Source: Rhaphigaster nebulosa (lineage: Eukaryota; Arthropoda; Insecta; Hemiptera; Pentatomidae). From it: a stretch of DNA of 64,000 bases. Both the position numbers and the translations under genes were made by a program. The stretch is taken from NCBI GenBank assembly GCA_948150685.1, contig OX411306.1, forward strand, positions 9,827,574 through 9,891,573, read 5' to 3'. The notes beneath the pieces are model-generated. The model had not been told where the DNA came from, did not search any database, and saw only the letters and a program-made list of their open reading frames with translations. Shown here one piece after another: positions 23,411-34,655 of the stretch; within the stretch, counting starts at the first letter, position 1, and each line of letters starts with the position of its first letter.

Positions 23411-24680
23411 ATATCTGATGTGGACAACACATGACTTCCTTGTACGCCTATTAAACTATAAATCGGTGGCTCAAAAAGTGATCCTCAATTTGGTACTAGT
23501 TTCCGAAGATAGCATTATCTCAAAAACGACACTCGGCGTCCCGACATCCATCTATTGACAAACACAAACTCTTGTTTCTGGAGTTCTCACTCCTTTGTTA
23601 TAAGTCGTATTATTTCAGTTGGTAACAAGTTCCCAAGAGATTTCTTCGTGTTCCTTCATAACATTATAACTGTCAATGTCACTAGATAATGCATTGGAAA
23701 TCGACGGTTTCGACATTTTAAGCGGAAGAACCCACTTAACTTATATCTTATTCTCCTGCTGCAGACTTGTTCATCTCACAAATGGGTAGGAAAACTCAAT
23801 TTTAACACTTAAAACCAGTAATAAAAATGTTTAATTAGTGTTGAAAAATTCGCGTTTGTAACCTTTATCATCGAAACGTATGATCTCATTATTAAATTTT
23901 AACATTAACGCCGTTTTTTTTTAAAAAAGGCTTAAAAGCACCAAAAATTTGAAATTTATGTTTCAATTGATTTTGGGACGTAAACACCACCTCTATCGAT
24001 CCCCGCTCACGATATATCGAGAAAAAAAAATTGGAAATGGTCTAAAAATCGAATATAGATGACGCAAGCACCAAATACTAACGAATCTCAGTCGTCACTC
24101 TGGCCTTAACCAGTGCTAGAATCCTATAAAATATATTGTAATTATAAAGGTTTTGGCAGGTTAATAAACTCCTACTCTATACAATAAAGAATAAAATTAA
24201 AAAAAATGTATTGTTATTTGGGGAAAAATCGGTTCATGTGTTTCCTGTAATGTTTGCTAAATGGCGCTTACGCTTTTTTCAAAAAACTACGTCTATATAA
24301 TTTTTGATGAAAGTTTATTATGACCTTTTATATTATCAAATTTGAGAGGTTTTGCTTTATATTTTAATGTATTTTTTTTTATGAAAGCCTAATATGATAT
24401 TCAAGTAAAGTACCACTTCCAGTATGCTAATTATAATCAAAATATATTACGTTATTTATATTAATATGTAAATTATAAATACTAAATGCGAGTTTATAAT
24501 ATAAAGATATAATTATAAAGTTTTTCATTATAATTACATATAATTTTTGATGGAAAAAAATTATTATCTTCAAGTAAAGTACCATACGGTGATTATGCAG
24601 TGACTAAAAATGGAAGCATATTTAAATTTTACATCAATCCTAAATACAAAATTTCAACTTTCTACGGCTAACCGTTTTTT
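23411..24680 (-). mobile_element. R1 copy 8, reverse, long form, split by R3
   Basis: Starts ATATCTGATGTGGACAACAC. The long-form insert is at 23565-23790 and encodes on the minus strand the MSKPSISNALSSDID peptide. R3 (23898-24295) splits the copy, and R1 resumes with TATAATTTTTGATGAAAG. It stops at CTAACCGTTTTT, where forward copy 9 begins, so the last ~190 bp are lost at that junction. Confidence 0.85.
23898..24295. mobile_element. R3 element copy 1, nested in R1
   Basis: Ends AACGCCGTTTTTTTTTAAAA and the inverse-like TCAAAAAACTACGTC; GGCTTAAAAGC near the left faces GGCGCTTACGC near the right. The interior has GCTCACGATATATCGAG and CCTTAACCAGTGCTAGAA, shared with 31067-31349 and 50672-50920. 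Non-coding. About 395 bp. The flanking R1 sequence is continuous across it. Confidence 0.7.
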
Positions 24681-24984
24681 ACTTCCTTGTACGAAGTAAA
24701 GGAAGTATTGTAATCGCGAAAATTTTCGATTTTCAAATTTCAACGGATATATCCATTTTGACCATCCCTGAATCCATTTTGATTAGTGTCGTCGTGGCGT
24801 CTGTACGTACGTTCGTATCTCGCATAATTCAAAAACGGTTAGCCGTAGAAAGTTGAAGTTTTGTATTTAGGATTGCTAAAAAATCTAGTTGTGAACCTCC
24901 CTTTTTGGTCACTGCTTGATCACCAGAAGTGGTACTTTACTTGAAGGTCATAATTGATTTCTATCAAAAATTACATTAAAATAC

Positions 24985-25056
<72 letters not shown>

Positions 25057-25710
25057 TTAAATAACATACTAGATTTTAGTCTAAATTGGAAAACCGAAAG
25101 CGGTACTTTACTTCAAGTTCATACTAGACTTTCATCAAAAATTATATTAAAATATAATGTAAAACATCTCAAATTTGGTAAAAAGAACTTTTATATCGAT
25201 ATGAATGTATTTATTATATTTTAGTTAAAATTGGTGAGCAGAAAAGGGTACTTTACTTGAAGGTCATAATAAACTTACATCAAAAATTATATTAAAATAT
25301 AATGTAAAACATCTTAAATTTGGTAAAAAGAACTTTTATATCGATATGAAAGTATTTATTATATTTTAGTTAAAATTGGTGAGCCGAAAAGGGTACTTTA
25401 CTTGAAGGTCATAATAAACTTACATCAAAAATTATATTTAAATTAAATACATAAATCATATGTTTCGGTAATAAAGGTTACAAACGCAATTTGGTTTCCA
25501 ATCCAATTAAACATTTTTATTACTGTTTTATATGTTAAAATTGAGTGTTAAATACTGGTTTTCCTCATGTCGGAACGCCGAGTGTCGTTTTTGAGATTCT
25601 GTAATCTTCGGAAACTAGTAACCAAATTCAGGATCTCTTTTTGAACCACCGATTTATAGTTTTATAGGCGTCATGTTTATGAAGTCATGTGTTGTCCACA
25701 TCAGATATTT
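24681..25710 (+). mobile_element. R1 copy 9, forward, with internal expansion
   Basis: Intact 5' hairpin joined directly to reversed copy 8, and intact 3' hairpin. Contains (TA)n-T20 (24987-25058) and a nearly exact duplication of one central unit (25137-25275 against 25278-25410). The long-form insert is absent. Confidence 0.9.
24987..25058. repeat. (TA)n followed by T run
   Basis: About 26 TA units and 20 T residues inside R1 copy 9. Confidence 0.95.
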
Positions 25711-25715
25711 TAGTT

Positions 25716-25874
25716 AGGCGAGATACGCACGTACAAACGAACATACGTACAGACGTCAAGACGAAACTAGTCAAAACGGATTCAGGGATGGTCAAAATTG
25801 ATATTTCCGTTGAAATCTGAAAACCGAAAATTATCGCGATTACAATACTTCCTTTACTTCTTAAATGGAAGTCA
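25716..25874 (-). mobile_element. R1 copy 10, reverse, 5' end only
   Basis: GCGAGATACGCACGTACAAA to CTTTACTTCTTAAATGGAAG. It starts 5 bp after copy 9 ends, making an R1-R1 tail-to-tail junction. Confidence 0.8.
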
Positions 25875-26476
25875 AAAAACAAACGAATTTTTCATATTTG
25901 TTATTATTACACTTTCAAGAGAAAGCTATATTTCTCCATATAACTTGAACACAGTTAATAGGATTTTCCGAGTACGGTTGGAAAAACGAAATTTTAAAAA
26001 GAGAAACATGAAATCAAAAATACTTGTGGAAAAACAACACATCCCACTTCTTTTTAATAACTTCGTATAAAAATAAATGTTGGAAAATTCTTTTGTTGAT
26101 AAAAAGCAAGGAGGAAAATCGAGAGAACAATCGAGATTTCAGTTTCTATTCTCTGGTAAAGAAGAGACTCAATTAAAAGTGAGACTTTTTCTAGATAAAA
26201 ATAATCCGGTGTTATAAATAACCACTGACGTCAAATAGCAGCTGTATTGGCATTTATGATCTCTTTGGAAACGCTATTAACTCGACAATTATTTTTTTAA
26301 GATCCACCTTAATTCAAGGATAGTGCAGCAATTAAACTCAAACACTTAAATCTTCAATTTTATTTTTAATTTTCCGGCCTCTTTTTATAATTAACTGTGA
26401 AATTAGTTTTTATAGGAGTCATGTAATGCGAACATTGTAGATTTATGCGTGTTTGTGCGTAATATATGCAATGAGC
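25875..26476. other. Unassigned AT-rich DNA
   Basis: No gene recognised. A 90-codon open frame at 25798-26070 begins in R1 and runs into unique DNA; its composition is that of random AT-rich sequence. Confidence 0.45.
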
Positions 26477-26545
26477 AGGCTAAGACTCGAATATTTGGAT
26501 GGGTGACCGCCCACTGGAGAAAATCACGCAACACGAAATCGACTA
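26477..26545 (+). pseudogene. 5S rRNA-like 3' fragment
   Basis: GGCTAAGACTCGAATATTTG GATGGGTGACCGCC resembles the internal control region and loop E part of animal 5S rRNA (GGTTAGTACTTGGATGGGTG ACCGCC type), and a worn ACGCAACACG follows where the 3' stem would be. The 5' half is not visible. It may be a 5S pseudogene or the head of a 5S-derived SINE (SINE3 class). Confidence 0.5.
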
Positions 26546-26654
26546 AGGGATGCTTAAACTATATCGATATTTCTATCCGATATATTTTTCTCGATACATC
26601 CGTAATATCGATATTAAAATTCGAGTAACGAAAACTGATATTAAAAAAAAAAAT

Positions 26655-27463
26655 GTGATCTTGAATTTGGCTACTAGTTTCCGAAGATTAAAGTATCTCA
26701 AAAACGACACTCGGCATCCCGACATCCATCTATTGACACAAACACACACAAATGGGACTGAAAACCAGTATTTTACACTCAATTTTAACACTTAAAAAAG
26801 TAATAAAAATGTTTAATTGGATTGGAAACCAAATTGCGTTTGTAACCTTTAATACCGAAACATATGATTTATGTATTTAATTTAAATATAATTTTTGATG
26901 TAAGCTTATTATGACCTTCAAGTAAAGTACCCTTTTCGGCTCACCAATTTTAATCAAAATCTAGTAAATACATTCATAATGATATTTACCAAATTTGAGA
27001 TGTTTTACATCATATTTTAATATAATTTTTTATGAAAGTCTAATTATGACCTTTAAGTAAAGTACCACTTTCGGTCTGCCAATGTTAAACAAAATTTATT
27101 ATATTATTTAAATCAATATATAAGTCATAAATACTAAATTTGAGAAGTTTTGCATAGTATTTTAATACAATTTTCGATGAAAATCAATTATGATCTTCAA
27201 GTAAAGTACCACTTCCGGTGATCAAGCAGTGACCAAAAAGGGAGGTTCACAACTAGATTTTACAACAATCCTAAATACAAAATTTCAACTTTCTACGGCT
27301 AACCGTTTTTGAGTTATGCGAAATACGAACGTATGTACAGACGCTACGCTACAGACACTAGTCAAAATGGATTCAGGGATGGTCAAAATGGATATTTCCG
27401 TTGAAATCTGAAAACCGAAAATTTTCGCGATTACAATACTTCCTTTACTTCGTACAAAGAAGT
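26655..27463 (-). mobile_element. R1 copy 11, reverse, 3'-truncated
   Basis: Starts at GTGATCTTGAATTTGGCTAC, missing the terminal hairpin, and ends CTTCGTACAAAGAAGT. Short form with three central units and (CA)n at 26740. Confidence 0.9.
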
Positions 27464-27978
27464 AAAAAGAGAAAAAATATAAAATAAAAAAATTCTACAA
27501 GGATGGCGAATTTGACAAAGACCCATAAAAACTTGTGATGTGGTGTGTTCTAGGATATCGAAAGTAATTTATATTGATATCGATATCGGTTAACAATATC
27601 GATATCTTGATGATATCGAAATAAAAATATCGTTAATCTTATTCTATAATATAAAAAAAAAAGTCTAAACGAATTGGAGGAAGATTAGGATAAAACCTAT
27701 TTTTTGATGTCTAAATCCTGCTGGAAATGACCTTAATAAAAACAATATCTTATTTATATCGATACGAAAATATCGATATTTCAAAATTTCGTTAATTCTT
27801 TATAAAAAAAATAAAATAACCTAAACGATTCGGAGGAAGTGGAGAGATGACTGCTTCAAATGATTTAAATTCTGCTGTAAATGAACAAAATATAAGCAAT
27901 ATTATAATGATATCGTCAACCTACTTTCGATATTATCTTAATGACATTATTATATGATATATTATTTGTTTCATTTTT
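27464..27978. repeat. TATCGATA-rich DNA
   Basis: Dense ATATCGATATC words (27565-27960, also 26560-26650), the same type as at 60650-61350, 62390-62830 and 51690-51850. No coding. Confidence 0.6.
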
Positions 27979-29017
27979 ACTTCCTTGTACGAAGTAAAGA
28001 AAGTATTGTAATCGCGAAAATTTTTGGTTTTCAGATTTCAACGGAAATACCCATTTTGACCATCCTTGAATCCATTTTGACTAGTTTCGTCGTGGCGTCT
28101 GTACGTACATACGTTCGTATCTCGCATAACTCCAAAACGGTTAGTCGAAGAAAGTTGAAATTTTGTATTTAGGATTATTGTAAAATCTAGTTGTGAACCT
28201 CTCATAATTGATTTCCAACAAAACTTTTATTTAAATACTATGCAAAACTTCTCAAATTTAGTATTTCTAACTTATATATTGATTTAAATAACATACTAGA
28301 TTTTGGTTTAAATTGGAAAACCGGAAGCGGTACTTTACTTGAAGGTCATAATTAACTTTCATCAAAAATAATATTAAAACATAATGTAAAACATCTCAAA
28401 TTTGGTGAATAGGACTTTTATATCGATATGAATGTATTTATTAGATTTTGGTTAAAATTCGTGAGCCGAAAAGAGTACTTTACTTGAAGGCCATAATAAT
28501 ATTACATCCAAAATTATATTTACATTAAATACATAAATCATATGTTTCGGTAATAAAGGTTACAAACGCAATTTGGTTTCCAATCCAATTAAACATTTTT
28601 ATTATTTGTTTTAAGTGTAAAAATTATGTGTAAAATACTGGTTTTCCTCCCCATTTGTGAGATCAACAAGTCTGCAGCATGAGAATAAGATACAAGTTTT
28701 TCTGCTTCAAATGTCGAAACTGTCGATTTCCAATGTTTTATCTAGTATCTAGATATCTAGTATGACAGTTTTAATGTTGTCCCGGAACATGAAGAAATCT
28801 CTTAGAAACTAGTTACCTACTGAAAGAAAACAACATATAATAACGGAATGAGACCTCCAATAGAGTGTCAACAGATGGATGTCGCGACGCCGAGTGTCGT
28901 TTTTGAGTTATTGCAATCTTCGGAAACTAGTAGCCAAATTCATGATCACTTTTTGAGCCACCGATTTAAAGTTTAATAGGCGTACAAGGAAGTCATGTGT
29001 TGTCCACATCAGATCTT
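27979..29017 (+). mobile_element. R1 copy 12, forward, long form
   Basis: Both ends present (3' end CACATCAGATCTTT). Insert at 28650-28870 with a worn short frame. Three central units. Confidence 0.92.
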
Positions 29018-29421
29018 TATAGTAGCTTCAGCTTAAATAATTAGTTCATAGCGACAGGTTATTCATTATTTTAAATCAGTTTTAAATCACACTCTGACAA
29101 TGCAGTGTAATGTGAAAAAAAAAAAAATTCCTTAAATACGAAATTGGTTGTGTTAACGATAAGTAACAATCACTAGAAACAATTGCGTCACATCAAGTAG
29201 CATAAAGTCCATATAATTTATGCTGAAGATGTTTGCATGAATATGTATTTTCTTATGTATTTAGGTATGAGAAAATAAATCAAAAACGTTTGAAATAAAC
29301 CTTTTCACTATATTTCTCTCGTGTTAATGCATATTCCTTGGTGATCTGTTGTCTCTACATAAAGAATTTCATCCTCATTAATCTAATAAATATTATTAGT
29401 AATATAACTTTTATTTAATTA
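29018..29421. other. Unassigned AT-rich DNA
   Basis: No gene or repeat recognised. Confidence 0.5.
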
Positions 29422-29528
29422 CACAGGCCAACAAAAACAATTTTTTTTTTAAACTTTTTTAACTTTTATTAGTTGACCTTTATAGATTTTTATGTGCTGA
29501 ATCTAAATCTGGCCTTAGTTTTTTTGTA

Positions 29529-29852
29529 TCACCCATAGTTTTCCGTAGGTTTCAGGCTCATCAAACATCCTAACTTTTTAAACTTCTGTAACATGTTAGC
29601 TACAATAAAAACATACTCTGGTTCTTTTTCATTTCCCAAGAACTTTGTGACGACTTGCTTGAATGATACCCATGCTTCTTTCTCATTTAAGGTCATTGTG
29701 GATTCAAAGTTAACATCAAATATCATTTTTCTAATGTCAGGTCCGACAAAGACGCCTTCTTTTAGTTTAGCTTCTGAAAGGCGTGGAAACTTTTGGCAGA
29801 GATACTTGAAACATGATCCATCTTTAGGCAAAGCCTTTACAAATTGTTTCAT
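29529..29852 (-). pseudogene. Fragment of an uncharacterised arthropod repeat-linked protein
   Basis: 107 codons from ATG at 29852. Key stretches are KLKEGVFVGPDIRKMI, LNEKEAWVSFKQVVTKFLGN, then GCLMSLKPTENYG. This pattern (LKEG-F-GP-IR-, a central EKEAW-SFK-VV--FLGN, then C-MSLK) is what I recall from a multicopy family of uncharacterised arthropod proteins; the family continues into a histidine-rich segment (FLHSHLD type) that is missing here. The frame is open but stops soon after MSLK, so this is a truncated copy. Function is unknown; association with a TIR element suggests mobile origin. Confidence 0.6.
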
Positions 29853-29867
29853 GAGGCCTAAGACTGA

Positions 29868-30368
29868 AAGCTGTTCAATTCTTTAAAAATCGCTTAATTT
29901 AATAAATTTAACTATAAAATGTGAAGAAATTGTGGGTAATACAGCTTTTTTAATATCATATTTGGATTCAGCACCCTAAAAACTATAGGAATAAGGTATT
30001 TTCAGTACAAAAGATTTTTCATCTTTGGCCTGTGAAGCTGTTCAATTCTTTAAAAATCGCTTAATTTAATAAATTTAACTATAAAATGTGGAGAAATTGT
30101 GGGTGATACAGCTTTTTTAATATCATATTTGGATTCAACATCCTGAAAACTATAGGAATAAGGTATTTTCAGTACAAAAGTTTTTTCATCGTTGGAATGT
30201 GAAGCTGTTCAATTCTTTAAAAATCGCTTAATTTAATAAATTTAACTATAAAATGTGAAGAAATTGTGGGTGATACAGCTTTTTTAATATCATATTTGGA
30301 TTCAGCACCGTAAAAACTATAGGAATAAGGTATTTTCAGTACAAAAGTTTTTTCATCTTTGGCCTGTG
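29868..30368. repeat. 167-bp tandem repeat, three units
   Basis: Units start at about 29868, 30035 and 30202 with CTGTTCAATTCTTTAAAAAT and end with (T)GGCCTGTG (GGAATGTG in unit 2). The units differ by only a few bases, so amplification is recent. Confidence 0.95.
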
Positions 30369-30512
30369 TTATTATTATGAATGAATTCATTATTATTTAT
30401 ATTCTGTACTTAAAAAAATAAATACTTCTTGATTGCTATTAAATTTTATCTTTTTTTTTTTTTTAACGATAGGTACTAAGTCTGTTAAGAAAATTATAGA
30501 ACGGGTACAAAA

Positions 30513-30704
30513 ATGTCTAAAGTTTGGGAAATATGTTTGCTGGTAAATCATCTATGGTGTCTGTTGGTTTGTCTTGATATTTGTGGTCTGGCTGCACTTT
30601 CGAATGATGAGGGTTCAATTATTAAAATTTTTGACGTTAGAAAATTTATGGGTAAACGCTCAAAGGATATACCGAGACGTAAGTGGGAGACAAACTTAAT
30701 ATAG
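30513..30704 (+). pseudogene. Open frame in palindrome arm, WD-like scrap
   Basis: 63 codons. The central GLAALSNDEGSIIKIFDVRK has the feel of a WD40 blade (x-SNDxxxIKIFD), followed by RSKDIPRRKWE. The mirrored arm (30837-31052, minus) encodes a diverged version (LAALSDDKGSIIK). No full repeat set exists nearby. It is either a decayed processed gene piece or coincidence. Confidence 0.2.
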
Positions 30705-31004
30705 ATTTAAAGTATAGTCTTAATAAAAACTGGCTAAATTGATAAAGTGAATCATTCCAAAGTAGTTCAATATATCGACCTCCTTTTTCGAAAAACGAGG
30801 TCGATATATTGAACTGCTTTGGAATGATGTACTTTATCAATTTAGCCAGTTTTTATTAAGACTATACTTTAAGTCTTTATTAAGTTTGCTGCCACTTACT
30901 TCTCGGTATATCCTTTGGGCGTTTACCCATAAAATTTCTAACATCAGAAATTTTAATAATTGAACCCTTATCATCCGAAAGTGCAGCCAGACCACAAATA
31001 TCAA
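30574..31004. repeat. 431-bp near-perfect palindrome without loop
   Basis: Centre at 30789/30790 within TTTTTCGAAAAA. The arms TTGATATTTGTGGTCTGGCT and its inverse AGCCAGACCACAAATATCAA mark the outer limits. A handful of mismatches (for example CCTTT/CGAGG beside the centre) show the arms have begun to diverge. No terminal repeats or target duplication noticed. Confidence 0.9.
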
Positions 31005-31066
31005 ACTAAATTTAGGAAACTTTACAGGAAACGATTTTTTCCCAAATAACAATATTTTTTTTTTTT

Positions 31067-31349
31067 TTTATTTTATTTTGTATACTATAGGAGTTTATTT
31101 TTCTGGAAAAACCTTTATAATTACAATATATTTTTAAGACTGGTTTAGGACAAAGTGACGACCGAGAGTCGTTAGTATTTGGTGTTCACGTCATCAAAAT
31201 GCGATTTTTAGACCATTTTCAATTTTTTTTTTTCGGTATATCGTGAGCGGGAATCGATAGAGGTGGTGTTTATTTCCCATAATCAATTAAAATCTAAACT
31301 TCGAATTTATGGCGCTTAAACCTATTTCAAAAAACGACGTTGATATACA
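31067..31349 (-). mobile_element. R3 element copy 2, reverse, truncated
   Basis: Ends with the TIR CAAAAAACGACGTTGATATA. Interior TATATCGTGAGCGGGAATCG and GTTAGTATTTGGTG match copy 1 in reverse. The far end is lost near 31070. Confidence 0.7.
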
Positions 31350-31884
31350 TACATATAGGTATGCCTTATCTCGCTCCTTAAAATAAAATATTAGGTATAC
31401 TAGCATCTTCAAGGTTCTACCTAGAATCCACTGGAGTTTATTAGCACTCGAAGAAGAGGAAGAAAGAATACAAAGGAAGTGAGGACAAAGGCAGGGGAGG
31501 GCGAGAGCAGTTTGACAACCTGCCCGCTTCCGGTTCCTTTCAAGGCTCGCGAATTCGGCCTCCTTCGCCTGAAGCAGAAATCGATCCTCAATCAGAGACT
31601 CCGCTATACTCCTGAATTCTGAGGAATAGCAAAATGGTCGCGTTGCCGAATAATAGAACTAAATGAATAGTCTGATTAAAAATAGTTATTCTATATTATT
31701 TTAATTATGCCATAGAATAGGCATGTCAAACTCAATTAAAGCCACGGACTGCATCACAATTTACAAATGTTCTTAAAATGATGTTTTTAAGTTAGGATTC
31801 GGGAATGTTCACAGAGTATTAAAACATAATATGTAATTAATTGAATTTAGGATAGTAAGCGATAACTCTGTTTTACAATTGACT
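31350..31884. other. Unassigned DNA with GC-rich block
   Basis: 31440-31640 is GC-richer and purine-rich at its start (GAAGAAGAGGAAGAAAG). The minus strand holds about 50 open codons without an ATG (...RFLLQAKEAEFASLERNRK). Not recognised. Confidence 0.35.
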
Positions 31885-32110
31885 TTTGGTTAATCATCTT
31901 CAATAATAGACCTTTGTAATCGGCCAAGAAATTTTTGTTTAACCCTCCCCTCTTCAAGATTTGAAGTTTTACGTTTTAAGATACGCAGAATCCAAATATC
32001 GAATAAAAAAAAAAATCCATCCGTATGCCATCCGTGGCTTTTCTCGGAGACAGCTAGACCGATTTTCTTGAGATTTGGCTACAAAGCCACAAAATTTCGA
32101 CCGATTAGAG
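31885..32110. repeat. R9 repeat copy 2
   Basis: Matches 7236-7380 and adds CCATCCGTGGCTTTTCTCGG. Non-coding. Confidence 0.6.
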
Positions 32111-32248
32111 ATTTTATAAGCACTTAACTCGGCAATTTATAAAATTACAGATAAAAAGTGAAGTGTTTTGGAATCAGCAAACCAAGACATGAAAAAAAAA
32201 TAATAAAAATAATCCATATAAATGCTTTTGGTTTATTATTTTCAAAAA

Positions 32249-32627
32249 ATATCTGATGTGGACAGCACATGACTTCCTTGTACGCCTATTAAACGATAAA
32301 TCGGTGGCTCAAAAAGTGATCCTGAATTTGGTTACTAGTTTCCGGAGATCGCAGTAACTCAAAAACGACACTCGGCGGCGCGACATCCATCTATGACACA
32401 TACACACAAATAGGGAGGAAAACCAGTATCTTACACTAAATTTTAACACTTAAAACAAGTAATAAAAATGTTTAATTGGATTGGAAACCAAATTGCGATT
32501 GTAACCATTATTACCGAAACATATGATTTATGTATTTAATGTAAATATAATTTTTGATGTAAGCTTATTATGACCTTCAAGTAAAGTACCCTTTTCGGAT
32601 CACAAATTTTAACCAAAATATAGTATG
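32249..32627 (-). mobile_element. R1 copy 13, reverse, 5'-truncated
   Basis: ATCTGATGTGGACAGCACAT through one central unit, then breaks off at CCAAAATATAGTATG and is followed by an R6 fragment. Confidence 0.88.
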
Positions 32628-32631
32628 TTTA

Positions 32632-32770
32632 TATTTTTCTTTAATATACAAAATTAATAAACAAAATGTTTAGCTGAAAAAATCATTTCTATATCGTTTT
32701 TGAAACACAAGATATAAAATAGAGCATTTTTAGCATGTTTTATTATTTTTTTCTCAGCTCCTAGAAGCCA
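32632..32770. repeat. R6 fragment
   Basis: TTTCTTTAATATACAAAATT to CTCAGCTCCTAG corresponds to 3675-3795. Confidence 0.55.
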
Positions 32771-33273
32771 TTGGACAAAACTGTAGGATATGGGTCAACT
32801 TTTTTTTCAATTTAGAATTAACCCCTTCTAAGATAAAATAAATTAAACGTAACCGGTAACAAATTGTAACTATTACTAATAAATAAATTTAAAGGAACAT
32901 CTGCCCTTGACAAACAATAGTAGAAATAAATATAAATGAAATAACTTGACCTAATTCTCCTAAGTGCCCAAAGAGGGCAACCTTCGAAGACATCAGGGAC
33001 ACTTCGCGGTGCATTGGCTATAGCTTTAACGTCATAATACACTCTAGCAGAGATAACAATGTTCCAGCCTCTTTGTTCACTGAGGCTGGAGTTTCCAGCC
33101 TTTGATCAACTTTTTAGATAACTGGGCAAACCCCTATCGCATCTTATCATATCAGTCTTCATAAAAAAAAATAATAATTTGATTTACAAAAGTTCATTAT
33201 ACTTTATATAAAAAAGATTATTATATAAAAAAAAAGATTATTATACTCGCAAAGCGATGTATATTAAAGCAAT
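32771..33273. other. Unassigned DNA
   Basis: No gene recognised. A GC-richer portion at 32940-33110 contains the hairpin CCAGCCTC...GAGGCTGG at 33063-33089. Confidence 0.45.
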
Positions 33274-33489
33274 CAGTTGACATCCGCATGATGGTATAGA
33301 AGAATCGATCTAGTTAGGGATTGAAAAATTATTTGCCACTTCTATAATTTTGTTTTTATTGAAAACTAGTTTAGAATGTAATGCATTCATCTTCAGTTCT
33401 AAAAATACATAAAAATTCAAAAATAATCAATTCAAAATACAGTTTGGTATTATTATGCACATTAGATTAAATATAATATAAATTAATAT

Positions 33490-34367
33490 GGTACAACTTT
33501 ATAAGAGGGACGCGTTCTCACTGGTACTCCCGATCTTACCCGAAGTTCGCCGGACTAGCATACTCTAGCGCCATTTGTGCTAAGCATTCAATTGTTCATA
33601 TTCATTAAAATTATTATTGCCTTATTTGCATATTATTTAAAATTGTTAGTGCTGTCGACTTCCGGTTATCTGGAGAAATTGTAGTAATAATTTAAAGGAG
33701 TGATTGATCATTTAAATTACAGTAAGGACCCGACCTCAACTAAAAAGGAACTTATGGGGTTTGTTTATCTCTTGAGCGAGCGTAGCGAGCGGAAGTCGTC
33801 AGCTTTGATCTATTTAAAGCAGTAATAATTGAATTGTCGGACTAGCGCCATTTGTGCTAACTGCTTTGCATTCAATTGTAACATTCGTGTTCATTGAAAT
33901 TATTATTGCTTTAATAAGATATTATTTAATATTATTAGTGTTGTCGACTTCCGCTCATTACGTTCGCACAAGAAATAAACAAAACAGCAACGGATCCTTT
34001 TCAGTTGAGGTCGGGGTCTAACCGTAATTTCAATTATTACTGCTTTAAATAGATCACAGCTGACGACTTCCGCTCGCTACGCTCGCTCAAGAGATAGACT
34101 AACCCCAAAAGTTCCTTATTAGTTGAGGTCGGGTCCTTACTGTAATTTAAATGATCACTCCTTTAAATTATTACTACAATTTCTCCAGATAACCGGAAGT
34201 CGACAGCATTAACAATTTTAAATGATATGCAAATAAGGCAATAATAATTTTAATGAATATGAACAATTGAATGCTAAGCACAAATGGCGCTAGAGTATGC
34301 TAGTCCGGCGAACTTCGGGTAAGATCGGGAGGAAAAAGTGATAACGCGCCCCTCTTGTAAAGTGGTA
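33490..34367. mobile_element. F2 foldback element, ~340-bp inverted arms, 10-bp TSD
   Basis: Arms 33490-33832 and 34030-34367 are inverted copies (CTTTATAAGAGGGACGCG against CGCGCCCCTCTTGTAAAG; GAGCGAGCGTAGCGAGCGGA in both). AAATTAATAT borders both sides (33480-33489, 34368-34377). The ~200-bp centre contains a shortened third copy of the arm sequence (GACTAGCGCCATTTGTGCTA). Long TIRs with a 9-10-bp duplication fit Mutator-like (MULE) foldback elements. No coding frame. Confidence 0.82.
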
Positions 34368-34421
34368 AAATTAATATTATAAAAAATTTATGAATTATGA
34401 ATTTAATTAAGACAAGAAATC

Positions 34422-34655
34422 AACCATAAATTCCTCAAAGACTCAGGAGTTAAATTAATACATCACGTTGAAAACAGCCTCAAATCAAATATATATGAAG
34501 CACTTGAAATAATAAAATCCTTCAAATCCAATCCATGTTTTTGCTTAAATGACCAAAAAAATATCTCCAAAAGTCCAATCTTAAATTTATTCCCATCTAT
34601 GACAGATGTAAAACCAATTACTCACCGGAATTACAGGAAAAACTCTGACCCTTAA
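34422..34655 (+). pseudogene. Penelope-like endonuclease C-terminus (PLE-C)
   Basis: 77 open codons to TAA at 34653-34655: NHKFLKDSGVKLIHHVEN, then NIYEALEIIKSF, CLNDQKNISKSP and ILNLFPSM. It is homologous to 764-1015 and extends it through the usual LLNLF-like end of the GIY-YIG domain. The upstream EHIR and S-x-FA-x-H segments are absent. This is a dead remnant of the domain that nicks target DNA in Penelope-like elements. Confidence 0.65.

Larger units (their letters stand above)
29422..30368. mobile_element. TIR element with TTA target duplication, carries protein fragment
   Basis: CACAGGCCAA at 29422-29431 faces TTGGCCTGTG at 30359-30368, and TTA flanks both sides (29419-29421, 30369-30371). 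Inside are a reverse-strand coding remnant and a 167-bp triplicate whose units 1 and 3 end in the same GGCCTGTG word. A 3-bp TTA/TWA duplication is usual for PIF/Harbinger and possible for CACTA-type elements. The 10-bp match is short, so the borders are moderately sure. Confidence 0.5.

Noticed and set aside
30513..30704. WD-repeat gene
   Set aside because: A single blade-like stretch inside a palindrome, no other blades or exons nearby; kept only as a low-confidence remnant.
33490..34367. F2 as a hAT foldback
   Set aside because: The duplication is 9-10 bp, not 8, and the arms are far longer than usual hAT ends.
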